From Sinorhizobium sojae CCBAU 05684 (GTDB taxonomy: Bacteria > Pseudomonadota > Alphaproteobacteria > Rhizobiales > Rhizobiaceae): DNA of 64,000 bases. Both the position numbers and the translations under genes were made by a program. The stretch spans positions 1,674,001 to 1,738,000 of the forward strand of contig NZ_CP023067.1 of assembly GCF_002288525.1 (NCBI RefSeq), read 5' to 3'. Position 1 is the first letter of the stretch; each line of letters begins with the position of its first letter. A model generated the notes under the pieces. That model was given only the letters and a program-made list of their open reading frames with translations, searched no databases and had not been told where the DNA came from. Of this stretch, positions 45,936 to 55,230 are shown piece after piece.

Positions 45936-47327
45936 ATGACATCCATGCGCACGGAAACAGACACGTTCGGTCCCATTGAAGTGGCGAACGACCGCTACTG
46001 GGGCGCCCAGGCCCAGCGCTCGCTCGGCAACTTCAAGATCGGCTGGGAAAAGCAGCCACTTTCCGTCGTCCGGGCGCTCGGCATCGTCAAGCAGGCGGCG
46101 GCGCGTGCCAACATGGCCCTCGGCCGACTCGACCCGACGATCGGCGGCGCCATTGTCGAGGCGGCGCAGGAAGTGATCGACGGAAAGCTCAACGACCATT
46201 TCCCGCTCGTGGTCTGGCAGACGGGATCCGGCACCCAGTCCAACATGAATGCCAACGAGGTCATCTCCAACCGGGCGATCGAGCTGCTCGGCGGCGTCAT
46301 GGGCTCGAAGAAGCCGGTGCATCCGAATGACCACGTCAACATGAGCCAGTCGTCGAACGACACCTATCCGACGGCGATGCACATCGCCTGCGCCGAGCGC
46401 GTGATCCATGACCTCCTGCCGGCTCTCAAGCACCTGCACAGGGCGCTCGAGGAGAAGGTCAAGGCCTTCGACCACATCATCAAGATCGGCCGTACGCATA
46501 CGCAGGACGCAACGCCGCTCACCCTCGGCCAGGAATTCTCCGGCTACGCGGCCCAGGTCGCCTCCTCGATCAAGCGGATCGAAATGACGCTGCCGGGCCT
46601 CTGCGAACTCGCCCAAGGCGGCACCGCCGTCGGCACCGGCCTCAATGCTCCGGTCGGCTTCGCCGAGAAGGTGGCGGAGGAGATTGCCGCAAGCACCGGC
46701 ATCGCCTTCACCTCCGCGCCGAACAAGTTCGAGGCGCTGGCCGCGCATGATTCGATGGTCTTCAGCCACGGCGCCATCAATGCGACCGCCGCCGCCCTCT
46801 TCAAGATCGCCAACGACATCCGTTTCCTCGGCTCCGGCCCCCGCTCCGGCCTCGGCGAACTGTCGCTGCCGGAAAACGAGCCTGGCTCGTCGATCATGCC
46901 GGGCAAGGTCAATCCGACCCAGTGCGAGGCGCTGACGCAGGTCTGCGTCCAGGTGTTCGGCAACCATGCCGCGCTCACCTTCGCCGGCAGCCAGGGCCAT
47001 TTCGAGCTCAACGTCTACAATCCCTTGATGGCCTACAACTTCCTGCAATCGGTGCAACTGCTCGCCGACGCAGCCATCTCCTTCACCGACAATTGCGTCG
47101 TCGGCATCGAAGCGCGCGAGGACAACATCAAGGCGGCCCTCGACCGTTCGCTGATGCTGGTCACCGCACTCGCGCCGAAGATCGGCTACGACAACGCCGC
47201 CAAGATCGCCAAAACGGCGCATAAGAACGGCACGACGCTCCGCGATGAGGCCGTCGGCGGCGGTTACGTAACGAATGAGGAATTCGACGAGATTGTCCGT
47301 CCGGAATCGATGATTGGCCCCGCCTGA
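45936..47327 (+). CDS. fumC: Fumarate hydratase, class II
   Basis: 463 residues from the ATG at 45936; ATG at 45945 is a near alternative. Conserved class II segments: [56 protein letters not shown] and the signature [15 protein letters not shown]. It interconverts fumarate and malate in the TCA cycle, without an iron-sulfur cluster. It is monocistronic, followed directly by a mosaic repeat. Confidence 0.96.
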   Translation: MTSMRTETDTFGPIEVANDRYWGAQAQRSLGNFKIGWEKQPLSVVRALGIVKQAAARANMALGRLDPTIGGAIVEAAQEVIDGKLNDHFPLVVWQTGSGTQSNMNANEVISNRAIELLGGVMGSKKPVHPNDHVNMSQSSNDTYPTAMHIACAERVIHDLLPALKHLHRALEEKVKAFDHIIKIGRTHTQDATPLTLGQEFSGYAAQVASSIKRIEMTLPGLCELAQGGTAVGTGLNAPVGFAEKVAEEIAASTGIAFTSAPNKFEALAAHDSMVFSHGAINATAAALFKIANDIRFLGSGPRSGLGELSLPENEPGSSIMPGKVNPTQCEALTQVCVQVFGNHAALTFAGSQGHFELNVYNPLMAYNFLQSVQLLADAAISFTDNCVVGIEAREDNIKAALDRSLMLVTALAPKIGYDNAAKIAKTAHKNGTTLRDEAVGGGYVTNEEFDEIVRPESMIGPA

Positions 47328-47331
47328 TCTG

Positions 47332-47434
47332 GCGCATCGTCCCGAAAATCCGTTCGGATATTCGGGACGCTCGATGCGCGGATTCAAAAGTTGCAGCGAC
47401 CTTTGCGCGTCTGAAAAGACGCGCGGCGCTGTAG
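47332..47434. repeat. Composite mosaic repeat (A + spacer + B), best-preserved copy
   Basis: Unit A: GCGCATCGTCCCGAAAATCC ... GATATTCGGGACGCTCGATGCGC (split). Spacer GGATTCAAAAGTTGCAGCG. Unit B: ACCTTTGCGCGTCTGAAAAG then ACGCGCGGCGCTGTAG. It starts five bases after the fumC stop codon and probably ends that transcript. Confidence 0.8.
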
Positions 47435-47553
47435 GGCGCCGAGGCCTCCCCGGCTTTACCGGCTCCTGCCGCGGCAAGATCGTTGAATATTTGGAATTCA
47501 CTCAATTTGTATTTGTACAAAAAAGCAATTGTTAACACTCCGAAAATCTTTTA

Positions 47554-47596
47554 CCCCTAAAAAATAGCGGTCGATTAGAGCCTATTATTTTAGGGG
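47554..47596 (+). promoter_or_regulatory. 5'-leader hairpin enclosing the Shine-Dalgarno of the GGDEF gene
   Basis: CCCCTAAAAAATAG (47554-47567) pairs with CTATTATTTTAGGGG (47582-47596): nine plus five base pairs with one bulged A, and a 14-base loop. The right arm contains the AGGGG of the Shine-Dalgarno for the ATG at 47605. If transcribed, this would block ribosome access. Confidence 0.6.
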
Positions 47597-47604
47597 ACTT
47601 GCAA

Positions 47605-48672
47605 ATGCCGGCAACCTCGAACAGGACGCCGACGCCCGATATTGCCGCACAGATCACCCACGCCATGCGCATGATGGGCGTGGCGCCTATACCGCGCAAT
47701 TACGAGCTATATTACGAAGCCTATCTCGGCTCGAACTCGCAGCTCTCCAAGGAACTCGCGACACTCGGAAGCCGCGCGACGCAGGACGAGCTCGACGAAA
47801 TCGGCGCCCGGCACTTCAGCCACATTCACCACTCGCGCGGCATCGAACGCGCCCACAGCACGATGGCCGCCAAGCTTTGCGAGCTTGTCAATCTCCTGAA
47901 GGACGAGCAGTACGCGCTCGAGAGCTACAACAAAGTTCTCGATGAAGCCTATCTCAACATGACGAACAAGAGCGCCGCAAGCGCCGACATCCTGCGTCAC
48001 GCGATCGGCATCCTCAGCGAGGCGACCGCGGATACGATGAGCCAGGGCAAGGAGCGCGTGCAGAGCGTCGTCCAGAAGTCGGTCGAGATGGAGGCCATCC
48101 GCCAGGAACTGGACGAGTACAAGCGCATCGCCAACACCGATTCGCTGACGCGGCTCGCCAATCGCCGCGCCTTCGACGACAGCCTCGCGGCCATTTACAA
48201 CAGCGAACACGTTCGCAACTTCACCGGCCTGCTGCTCGCCGACATCGATCACTTCAAGAAGATCAACGACAGTTTCGGCCATCCGGTCGGCGACAAGATC
48301 CTTGCCACCGTGGCCAACGTCGTCCGCGCAAACCTCCGCCGGGACGTCTTCGTCGCGCGCACCGGCGGCGAGGAATTCGCGATCATCCTGCGCGACAGCA
48401 CCCAGGAAGAATGCCTTCAGGCCGCGGACCGGATCCGCACCATACTCGCCAGCGCACCCTTCAAGAACACGAAGACCGGGGTCAATTATGGCGCCGTCAC
48501 TCTCTCCGTCGGCGTCTGCATGGCAACGGCCGCGGACGATCCGGTCGACCTCTACAACAAGGCCGACATCGCCCTCTACGCCGCCAAGAACGCCGGCCGC
48601 AACAGGACGGTGCTCTTCGAGGAAGGCATGCGCAAGGATGTCGGCCGTAACTGGCTGATCTATCGGCGGTAG
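47605..48672 (+). CDS. Diguanylate cyclase with helical N-terminal domain
   Basis: 355 residues from the ATG at 47605; AGGGGA lies seven bases before it, and a TTG at 47599 is less likely. The N-terminal ~165 residues are helical and soluble, similar in style to the PleD-independent GGDEF proteins of rhizobia, with no recognised sensor domain. The GGDEF domain starts near NTDSLTRLANRRAFD, and its active loop is GGEEF at 254-258, so cyclase activity is likely. The usual inhibitory RxxD site is altered: Leu244 stands where Arg is expected. Product c-di-GMP regulates motility and polysaccharide. Confidence 0.9.
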   Translation: MPATSNRTPTPDIAAQITHAMRMMGVAPIPRNYELYYEAYLGSNSQLSKELATLGSRATQDELDEIGARHFSHIHHSRGIERAHSTMAAKLCELVNLLKDEQYALESYNKVLDEAYLNMTNKSAASADILRHAIGILSEATADTMSQGKERVQSVVQKSVEMEAIRQELDEYKRIANTDSLTRLANRRAFDDSLAAIYNSEHVRNFTGLLLADIDHFKKINDSFGHPVGDKILATVANVVRANLRRDVFVARTGGEEFAIILRDSTQEECLQAADRIRTILASAPFKNTKTGVNYGAVTLSVGVCMATAADDPVDLYNKADIALYAAKNAGRNRTVLFEEGMRKDVGRNWLIYRR

Positions 48673-48904
48673 CCGCCCAATCGAGCCCATCGTAAGCTCG
48701 ACGAGCCATTTCCGAAGGCGGCCGGGGACGGCATTCCGTTCCTCGATTGCAGCGAATCAGCCGATGCCTGCGTCGTCACGGCTCTGTCGGAGGCTAGCCG
48801 TACCCGTGCGAATGGCTCACGCAACGGCCGTAATCCGCATATACCTCAGTGCTGTTCCGGCTCCACTTTGCGAGAGTCACAATGAGCACGAGGAGATATT
48901 CCCC

Positions 48905-50083
48905 ATGAGAGACTTTCCCCTTACGAGGCTCGGAATCCTGGCCGCCGCTGCGGTGCTCATCGGCGCAAGCGCCCACGCGACCGATCGTGACCCGCGGGAG
49001 GCGCTCAAAGGCATCGTCGATGAGGCGATCCGGCCCGTCATGGCAGAACACAAGATTCCAGGTCTGGCCGTGGCAATCACCGCCGAGGGAGAGCGGTACG
49101 TCTTCAACTATGGGGTCGCATCCAAGGAAAGCGGTCAGGCCGTGACCGACCGGACGCTTTTCGAGATCGGGTCTATCAGCAAGACCTTTACCGCGACACT
49201 CGCGGCCTATGCGCAAGAAAGCGGAAGCCTCTCCCTCTCCGATCCTGCCGGCAAATACCTGCCAGCCCTTGCCGGCAGCAGCTTCGACGCAATTAGCCTT
49301 CTCGATCTCGGCACTTACACAGCCGGCGGCCTGCCGCTGCAATTTCCGAATAGCGTCACGGACGAGAATGTGATCGCCTATTTCAAGAAGTGGCATCCCG
49401 AATATGCCCCCGGCACTTACCGTCGCTATTCCAACCCGAGCATTGGGCTCTTCGGCCATCTGGCGGCACAAAGCATGGGCAAGCCGTTCGAGGATCTCAT
49501 GGAAGGAGAACTCGTGCCGATGCTTGGCCTCTCGCGCACCCATATACGGGTTCCTGAAGACAGGATGGCGGACTACGCCCACGGCTATTCGAGGGATGGT
49601 AGACCCGTTCGGGTGACACCCGGTGTCCTGGATTGGGAGGCCTATGGCATCAAGACGACCGCGTTCGACCTGATCCGGTTTGTCGAAGCAAACATCGGCG
49701 GCGCGAAGCTGGATGGAACGCTGCAACGGGCGATCACCGCCACGCACACCGGCTACTACCGGGTCGGCGAGATGGTTCAGGGGCTCGGATGGGAGATGTA
49801 TCCCTACCCGACGGAGCTAGAGCGACTGCTCGCCGGCAACTCGCGCCAGATGGCCTTCGAACCGAACAAGGCGACGAAACTCACTCCGCCGCTGCCGCCG
49901 CGCGGCGATATGCTGATCAACAAAACGGGGTCGACGAACGGTTTCGGAGCCTATGCCGCTTTCATCCCCGCAAAGGAAATCGGCATCGTCATCCTGGCGA
50001 ACCGCAGCTATCCCATACCGGCGCGTGTAAAGGCCGCATACCGGATCCTCACTGAGCTGGACAAGCTGACCGACCCGCGTTGA
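48905..50083 (+). CDS. Class C beta-lactamase / serine hydrolase
   Basis: 392 residues, ATG at 48905 with GAGGAG upstream. The signal peptide MRDFPLTRLGILAAAAVLIGASAHA is clear. Active-site motifs: Ser90-Ile-Ser-Lys93, Tyr175-Ser-Asn177 and Lys340-Thr-Gly342, so all three AmpC motifs are present. This fits a class C beta-lactamase of usual length (~380). No ampR-type regulator is adjacent, and related esterases and D-Ala peptidases share these motifs, so beta-lactam hydrolysis is probable but unproven. Confidence 0.85.
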   Translation: MRDFPLTRLGILAAAAVLIGASAHATDRDPREALKGIVDEAIRPVMAEHKIPGLAVAITAEGERYVFNYGVASKESGQAVTDRTLFEIGSISKTFTATLAAYAQESGSLSLSDPAGKYLPALAGSSFDAISLLDLGTYTAGGLPLQFPNSVTDENVIAYFKKWHPEYAPGTYRRYSNPSIGLFGHLAAQSMGKPFEDLMEGELVPMLGLSRTHIRVPEDRMADYAHGYSRDGRPVRVTPGVLDWEAYGIKTTAFDLIRFVEANIGGAKLDGTLQRAITATHTGYYRVGEMVQGLGWEMYPYPTELERLLAGNSRQMAFEPNKATKLTPPLPPRGDMLINKTGSTNGFGAYAAFIPAKEIGIVILANRSYPIPARVKAAYRILTELDKLTDPR

Positions 50084-50251
50084 CGATCGGTCCGGCCACG
50101 GGCAACAGCAGCATAATAGCCGCCGCCGATAGCCTGTCCCGTAGTATGCGCCGCCTCGTGGTCATGCGGATCCCAATCGCACAGGTGAAGCGAGAGGTCA
50201 TCGCTGAGCTGCATCGGCCAGCTCTTGCGTGTCGCCGTCTCAATGGCTGCA

Positions 50252-50292
50252 ACGTTATTACGTAACTTTTCAATTGACGAACGTAATAACGT
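50252..50292. promoter_or_regulatory. Long inverted repeat upstream of the peptide-type ABC operon
   Basis: ACGTTATTACGT (50252-50263) and ACGTAATAACGT (50281-50292), perfect 12-bp complementary arms separated by 17 bp. Each arm sits within GTTATTACGTAAC-like sequence. It lies ~70 bp before the first gene and looks like a double operator. The GTTA...TAAC ends loosely recall alphaproteobacterial Zur sites, but that is a guess. Confidence 0.55.
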
Positions 50293-50363
50293 AACATATC
50301 GGGGGGAACAGACACGTGCACTCTGCACCCATCTTCGTCACGGAAAAATGTTTGGAGGTCTGA

Positions 50364-51884
50364 ATGCGCTCACTGCGCGTGCTGTTCACTACGGTTGCAC
50401 TCGGCGTCGCCGCGACGCTTAACGCGGCTCATGCCGAGGTGCTCAAGGTTGCCGGCCCATGGGAGATTACCGGCATTGATCCGGCCCAGACCGGCTATGT
50501 CTTCAGCCGATTGCAAGTCGCCGAAACTCTTGTAACCGTGAACCACGAGGGCAAGCTGGTTCCCTCCCTTGCGGATCGGTGGAGCGTCAGCGGCGACGGT
50601 CTGACATGGCGCTTTACTCTCCGTGAGAATGCGCGTTTCCATGACGGCGCGCCCGTAACGGCGGAAACGGCCGCGGCCAGTCTGAAGCGCGCTCTTTCGG
50701 GTGTCGGCGTGCTCTCTCAGGCGCCGCTTGCCGAGATCACCAGTGAGGGGCGGGACGTGGTGGTCCGGCTGACCAAACCGTTCTCTGCCCTGCCCGCCTA
50801 CCTCGTGCATTTCAGCACGATCGTGCTGGCGCCTTCCTCATTTGATGCGGGGGGTAAAGTCACGCAGATCGTTGGATCCGGACCCTACAAGGTGAAGAGC
50901 CTTACCGCTCCGGCACGGCTGGAGTTACAGGCCTCCGGCGGGTGGTGGGGCGGCAAGCCCGAGATTGAGGAAGTCAGCTATCTCGCAGTGGGACAAGGCG
51001 AGACCCGAGCGCTGATGGCGGAAAGCGGTGAAGCGGATCTGGTCTTTTCCATGCTGCCGGTCTCGGTGGATCGTTTGAAGGCAAATCCGAAACTTGATGT
51101 GCAGATTGCCACCATCCCTCGCACGCGCATTCTCAAGGTGAATGCGGCGTCGCCATTTTTCGATCAGATTGAGGAGCGCCAGGCGATCAGCGCGGCGATC
51201 GACCGCGCCGGGATCACCAAGGTAATCCTGCGCAACGCCGATCTTGCCGCAACCCAGTTGTTCCCGCCTGCGATGAAGGGCTGGAATTCCCCCGACGTCA
51301 AGCCGCTCATGCGGGACGTCGACAAGGCGCAGGAACTCCTGGCCGCCGCGGGCTGGGAAGCCGGCAGCGACGGTATTCTGCAAAAAGACGGCAAGCGGTT
51401 CAGCGTGACGCTGCTGACCTATTCCAGTTGGCCCGAACTGCCGCCCATCGCGACGGCGCTTCAGGCCCAGCTTAGACAGGTGGGTATCGAGGTAAAGGTT
51501 TCCGTGGGAAACAGCTCGGAAATTCCGGCGCGCCATCAGGACGGAACGCTGGAGATGGGGCTGATCTCGCGGCTCTATTCGATCGTGCCGGATCCCGTCG
51601 GAACGCTGCTCCAGGATTATGGTCCCGGCGGAAGCGACTGGGGCTCGATGGGTTGGGACAACAAGGAAATCCAGAGCGTCGTCGAACAACTTGCGGCGAC
51701 GAGCGACACGGCAGCCCGCGCCCCGCTTCAGAGTCGCGCGGTGGAGATCCTGCAGCGAGAGCTGCCAAGCATTCCAGTCACCTGGTCGGAGCTCGCCATC
51801 GTCTCGAACAAGAGGATCACCGGGGTCAAGGTCGATCCCCTGGAAGTGAATTACGGCCTCTCGGCCATCCGCTGGGCAGAGTAA
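50364..51884 (+). CDS. Substrate-binding protein (SBP_bac_5, DppA/OppA/NikA-like) of an ABC importer
   Basis: 506 residues, ATG at 50364 with GGAGG five bases upstream. The signal peptide MRSLRVLFTTVALGVAATLNAAHA precedes a cluster C (peptide/nickel/opine) binding protein: SLADRWSVSGDGLTWRFTLRENARFHDGAPVTA is the family signature (split: about residues 68-100). It is the first gene of a four-gene operon, 13 bp from the permease. Ligand could be a peptide, an opine, glutathione or a metal chelate; the family cannot be resolved by eye. Confidence 0.87.
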   Translation: MRSLRVLFTTVALGVAATLNAAHAEVLKVAGPWEITGIDPAQTGYVFSRLQVAETLVTVNHEGKLVPSLADRWSVSGDGLTWRFTLRENARFHDGAPVTAETAAASLKRALSGVGVLSQAPLAEITSEGRDVVVRLTKPFSALPAYLVHFSTIVLAPSSFDAGGKVTQIVGSGPYKVKSLTAPARLELQASGGWWGGKPEIEEVSYLAVGQGETRALMAESGEADLVFSMLPVSVDRLKANPKLDVQIATIPRTRILKVNAASPFFDQIEERQAISAAIDRAGITKVILRNADLAATQLFPPAMKGWNSPDVKPLMRDVDKAQELLAAAGWEAGSDGILQKDGKRFSVTLLTYSSWPELPPIATALQAQLRQVGIEVKVSVGNSSEIPARHQDGTLEMGLISRLYSIVPDPVGTLLQDYGPGGSDWGSMGWDNKEIQSVVEQLAATSDTAARAPLQSRAVEILQRELPSIPVTWSELAIVSNKRITGVKVDPLEVNYGLSAIRWAE

Positions 51885-51897
51885 CGGGGAAAGCGCA

Positions 51898-52836
51898 ATG
51901 CGAAACTTCCTTCTTGCGCGCCTGCTCCAGGCGGTGCTGGTGGCCATCGTGGTTGGGACTCTGTGCTTCGTCCTCATGCGCGTGCTGCCCGGTGACGCGG
52001 CCATGCGCATAGCTGCCGGTCGCTATGGACCGGATGCGCGGATTGCAGAAGCGGCAGAAAGGGTCAGGCTGGAACTGGGCCTCGACCGCCCGCTCGGGGC
52101 CCAGTTCGTAGAATGGCTGGGCGACCTTCTGCGCCTTGACCTCGGACATTCGCTCGTCACCGGTTCGCCCGTCGTTCATGAGTTGGAGGTGCAACTCGGC
52201 GCTTCCGCATGGCTTGCCGCGTCGGCGCTCGTGCTATCGCTCCTCATCGGCCCAGTCATCGGCCTCTTCGCGGGGCTGAAGCCGGGAGGCGCTGTTGACC
52301 GACTGGGCCTGGCGGGTGCGGCGATCTTCCGCGCCATTCCGCCCTTCGTGCTTGGCCTCATTCTGATGCTGATTTTTTCGAAGCAGCTCGGCTGGCTGCC
52401 TCCGGCCGGTTTTGGCTCACCGCGCGAGATGCTGCTTCCCGCGCTGACGCTCGCTCTCGGACTCGCAGCCATGTCGAGCCGGGTGATGCGCAACTCGGTC
52501 GCTGCTGTCGCGATGGCACCCTATTTCGCCTTCGCTCGGCACAAGGGGCTCTCGGAATCCGTTGTCGTGCGCCGACATGGACTTCGCAACGCCGCCATTC
52601 CGGTCGTCTCCTATATCGGACTGCAGGCCGTCTATCTGGTCGAAGGCGTTGTCGTTGTGGAATCCCTGTTCGCCTATCCGGGCATCGGCCACGCCCTGGT
52701 CCACGCGGTTGTCGAACGGGACATTCCCATGGTCCAGGGGACGGCGCTGGTGATGGGACTGATGTTCGTCGTCATCGCCGCCATTGTCGACCTTCTGACG
52801 CATTGGCTCGATCCGCGTGTGGGGAGAACGGCATGA
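51898..52836 (+). CDS. ABC importer permease (DppB/NikB-like)
   Basis: 312 residues with six membrane helices. The start FLLARLLQAVLVAIVVGTLCFVLMRVLPGD is typical for the first permease of the peptide/nickel class (split as a signal helix and loop). The EAA loop is around FARHKGLSESVVVRRHGLRNAAIPVVSYI. The stop overlaps the next start as ATGA, giving translational coupling. Confidence 0.9.
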   Translation: MRNFLLARLLQAVLVAIVVGTLCFVLMRVLPGDAAMRIAAGRYGPDARIAEAAERVRLELGLDRPLGAQFVEWLGDLLRLDLGHSLVTGSPVVHELEVQLGASAWLAASALVLSLLIGPVIGLFAGLKPGGAVDRLGLAGAAIFRAIPPFVLGLILMLIFSKQLGWLPPAGFGSPREMLLPALTLALGLAAMSSRVMRNSVAAVAMAPYFAFARHKGLSESVVVRRHGLRNAAIPVVSYIGLQAVYLVEGVVVVESLFAYPGIGHALVHAVVERDIPMVQGTALVMGLMFVVIAAIVDLLTHWLDPRVGRTA

Positions 52837-53657
52837 GTACGATCGGCGATCTGTCCTTTGCTCGGCCGAAAGGGCGACTGACCACGGGGCGCATCTTTGG
52901 CGCCGGGCTCCTCGTCCTGCTTGGTTGCTTTGCGATCATCGGGCCAATGCTCATTCCTGCCGACCCTGCGGCGCAGGATTTTAGCGCCAGCCTCGCCCCG
53001 ATCGGCGGCGATTTCTTGCTCGGAGCCGATCACTACGGGCGCAGCCTCCTCGCGCGTCTCGCCCACGGCGCTCGTCTTTCCTTCGGCCTCGCCCTACTGA
53101 CCATGCTCGCGGCCGCGGTCCCCGGCGTTCTGCTCGGTCTTGCCGCCGCCTGGAAAGGCGGCTGGACAGAGCGGTTCCTGGAACTGACGGCCACAATTGT
53201 GCTGGCCCTGCCCGGCCTGATGCTGGTGCTCCTGCTGCTGGCCTTCGCGCCCGGCAATTATGTTCCGCTGTTCCTGGGCCTGTCGCTGACCCTGTGGGTC
53301 GAGTTCTATCGTGTGACGAAGGCGACGACGAAGTCCGTCCTCGCGCAGCCGCATATCGAGGCGGCGCGGATGCTCGGCTTCGGCTCGCGCTACATCCTCG
53401 TCAACTACGTCCTGCCGGTGGTCGCACCGATGATCGGAACGCTTGCGGCCTTTGCCATGGCGACGGCCATCATCGCGGTGTCGACATTGAGTGCCATCAG
53501 CGTCGGATTGCAACCTCCCACCCCTGAACTCGGCAGCATGATCGTGGAGCTCTTGCCGTATTACGCGGAAGCGCCGGTGCATATGCTGCTGAGCGCATTG
53601 CTGATCTTCCTGCTGGTGCTCGGCCTTCAACTTCTCGCCCAGGGAGATCATCCATGA
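52833..53657 (+). CDS. ABC importer permease (DppC/NikC-like)
   Basis: 274 residues from the ATG at 52833 overlapping the previous stop (ATGA). N-terminal soluble part, first helix FGAGLLVLLGCFAIIGPMLIP, then LLGADHYGRSLLARLAHGARLS, the usual motif DxxGRD-like of DppC proteins (here DHYGRSL). EAA loop AARMLGFGSRYILVNYVLP. Its stop overlaps the ATPase start (ATGA), so all four genes are tightly coupled. Confidence 0.9.
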   Translation: MSTIGDLSFARPKGRLTTGRIFGAGLLVLLGCFAIIGPMLIPADPAAQDFSASLAPIGGDFLLGADHYGRSLLARLAHGARLSFGLALLTMLAAAVPGVLLGLAAAWKGGWTERFLELTATIVLALPGLMLVLLLLAFAPGNYVPLFLGLSLTLWVEFYRVTKATTKSVLAQPHIEAARMLGFGSRYILVNYVLPVVAPMIGTLAAFAMATAIIAVSTLSAISVGLQPPTPELGSMIVELLPYYAEAPVHMLLSALLIFLLVLGLQLLAQGDHP

Positions 53658-55072
53658 ACATTCAAGCAAGCCCGGATCTCTCGATCGCCGCCCTGTCGAT
53701 CGATTCGCCGGAGGGCCGCATCGTCTCCGACGTGTCCCTTGCGCTGGGAAGAGGGCGACCGTTAACGCTGCTTGGCGAGAGCGGATCGGGCAAGTCGCTC
53801 GTGGCACAGGCGATCATGGGCAATTTGCCGCCAGGGCTGCGTGCGACGGGGCACGTGGTCTTCAAGGGGACGGACCTTCTTGCGGAGACGCCTGCCCAGC
53901 GCCGCCGCCGCTGGGGCCGGAGCATTTCCCTGCTGCCGCAGGAGCCGTGGCTGGCGCTGGATCCGACCATGCGCGTCCTGCCGCAGGTGGCAGAGATACA
54001 TCGCTTCGTCAAAGACAAGGATGCCACGCGGAGCGATGCGCTTGCCAAGGAGAACCTCGCCGGGGTTTCTCTTGCCCACGCGGAAGCGCTTTACCCCTTC
54101 CAGATGTCAGGCGGCATGGGACAGCGGGCGGCGATCGCGATGGCGCATGCCGCCGACAGTGAGCTTCTGATCGCGGATGAGCCGACGAAAGGCCTCGACA
54201 CGGCGCTGCGGGACTCGGTGACGGCACGCCTGAAACGGGAGGTCGAAGCGGGACGCCTGCTGCTGACCATCACCCATGATGTCGCCGTCGCCAGGGCACT
54301 CGGCGGCCTGATCGGCGTCATGCTCGACGGCCGGCTGATCGAATACGCTCCCGCGGAAAAGCTGCTCCAAGCGCCCGAACACGCCTATACCAAGGCGCTG
54401 CTCGCCGCCGAGCCCGCAAGATGGGAGCGGCAGGCGCCAACGGCATCCGGCGAGGTCGTCCTTGCCGGACGCGGACTGGCGAAGCGCTATGATGGCAGGA
54501 CCCTGTTTTCCGATCTGGACATCACGGTCGCCGCCGGCGAGATCGTCTCGGTCTTCGGGCCGAGCGGCTGCGGCAAGACGACGGTCGGCAATATCCTTCT
54601 TGGCCTGATCCCGCCCGATGTCGGAACGGTCGAGCGCAAGTCGGGAATGTCGCGGCTCCGCTTTCAGAAGCTCTATCAGGATCCACCGGCCGCGTTCGCG
54701 CCCCACCAGACTATTCGCAAGGGGCTCACCGATCTGGTTCGCCTCCATGCCAATCGTTGGACGACAGTCGAGGGGTTGCTGGACCGCTTGCGCCTGCCGA
54801 AAACATTACTCGATCGTCTGCCCAGCCAGGTTTCGGGCGGGGAGCTACAGCGCTTTGCGTTGCTGCGCGCCCTGCTGCTCGATCCGGCCTTTCTCTTCGC
54901 AGACGAGGCGACGTCGCGGCTCGACCCCGTCGGCCAGAAAGAGGTGATCACCTGCCTGCAGGAGATCGTCAGGGAAACCGGCCTCGCTGTCCTGTTGGTC
55001 ACCCACGACCGGGACATCGCCGAGAACATATCGGCACGAGTATTAAATCTCGAGAACAAGGGGCCCACATGA
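53654..55072 (+). CDS. Double-domain ABC importer ATPase (DppD-DppF fusion)
   Basis: 472 residues, with two nucleotide-binding domains in one chain. Domain 1: GESGSGKS (41-48), signature MSGGMGQR, Walker B LLIADEPTKGLD. Domain 2: GPSGCGKT (about 302-309), signature VSGGELQR, Walker B LFADEATSRLD. Each half is somewhat short, and linker sequence between them lacks the full OppD-type C-terminal extension. A Tyr-Asp-rich region of domain 1 keeps LLPQEPWLALDPTMRVLPQV. It powers the importer as a pseudo-heterodimer. A short ORF overlaps its stop (ATGA). Confidence 0.9.
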   Translation: MNIQASPDLSIAALSIDSPEGRIVSDVSLALGRGRPLTLLGESGSGKSLVAQAIMGNLPPGLRATGHVVFKGTDLLAETPAQRRRRWGRSISLLPQEPWLALDPTMRVLPQVAEIHRFVKDKDATRSDALAKENLAGVSLAHAEALYPFQMSGGMGQRAAIAMAHAADSELLIADEPTKGLDTALRDSVTARLKREVEAGRLLLTITHDVAVARALGGLIGVMLDGRLIEYAPAEKLLQAPEHAYTKALLAAEPARWERQAPTASGEVVLAGRGLAKRYDGRTLFSDLDITVAAGEIVSVFGPSGCGKTTVGNILLGLIPPDVGTVERKSGMSRLRFQKLYQDPPAAFAPHQTIRKGLTDLVRLHANRWTTVEGLLDRLRLPKTLLDRLPSQVSGGELQRFALLRALLLDPAFLFADEATSRLDPVGQKEVITCLQEIVRETGLAVLLVTHDRDIAENISARVLNLENKGPT

Positions 55073-55230
55073 AGCCGCTCATTCGGCCGCAGGGTATGTT
55101 CCGGCAAGACCCGCGCGCGAGACCTTGCACCGTGTCCACCCGACGACCCGGCCCTACTCGGCTGCTATTGGTAGGCGCACTTCCAGTTCCTCCGTCAGAT
55201 CCTCAGGGATCGCATCTGCAGTCGGCTTGA
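55069..55230 (+). pseudogene. Short ORF coupled to the ABC operon, possible truncated gene
   Basis: A 53-residue frame starting MKPLIRPQGMFRQDPRARP. Its ATG overlaps the ATPase stop as ATGA, exactly like the other junctions in this operon, but the frame then runs into the 3' end of the convergent RND gene (from 55154) and stops. This suggests that a fifth operon gene was cut off by the rearrangement that brought the RND genes, though a chance ORF cannot be excluded. Confidence 0.35.

Noticed and set aside
50252-50292. NikR operator for a nickel importer
   Set aside because: The arms do not match the GTATGA/TCATAC pattern of NikR sites.
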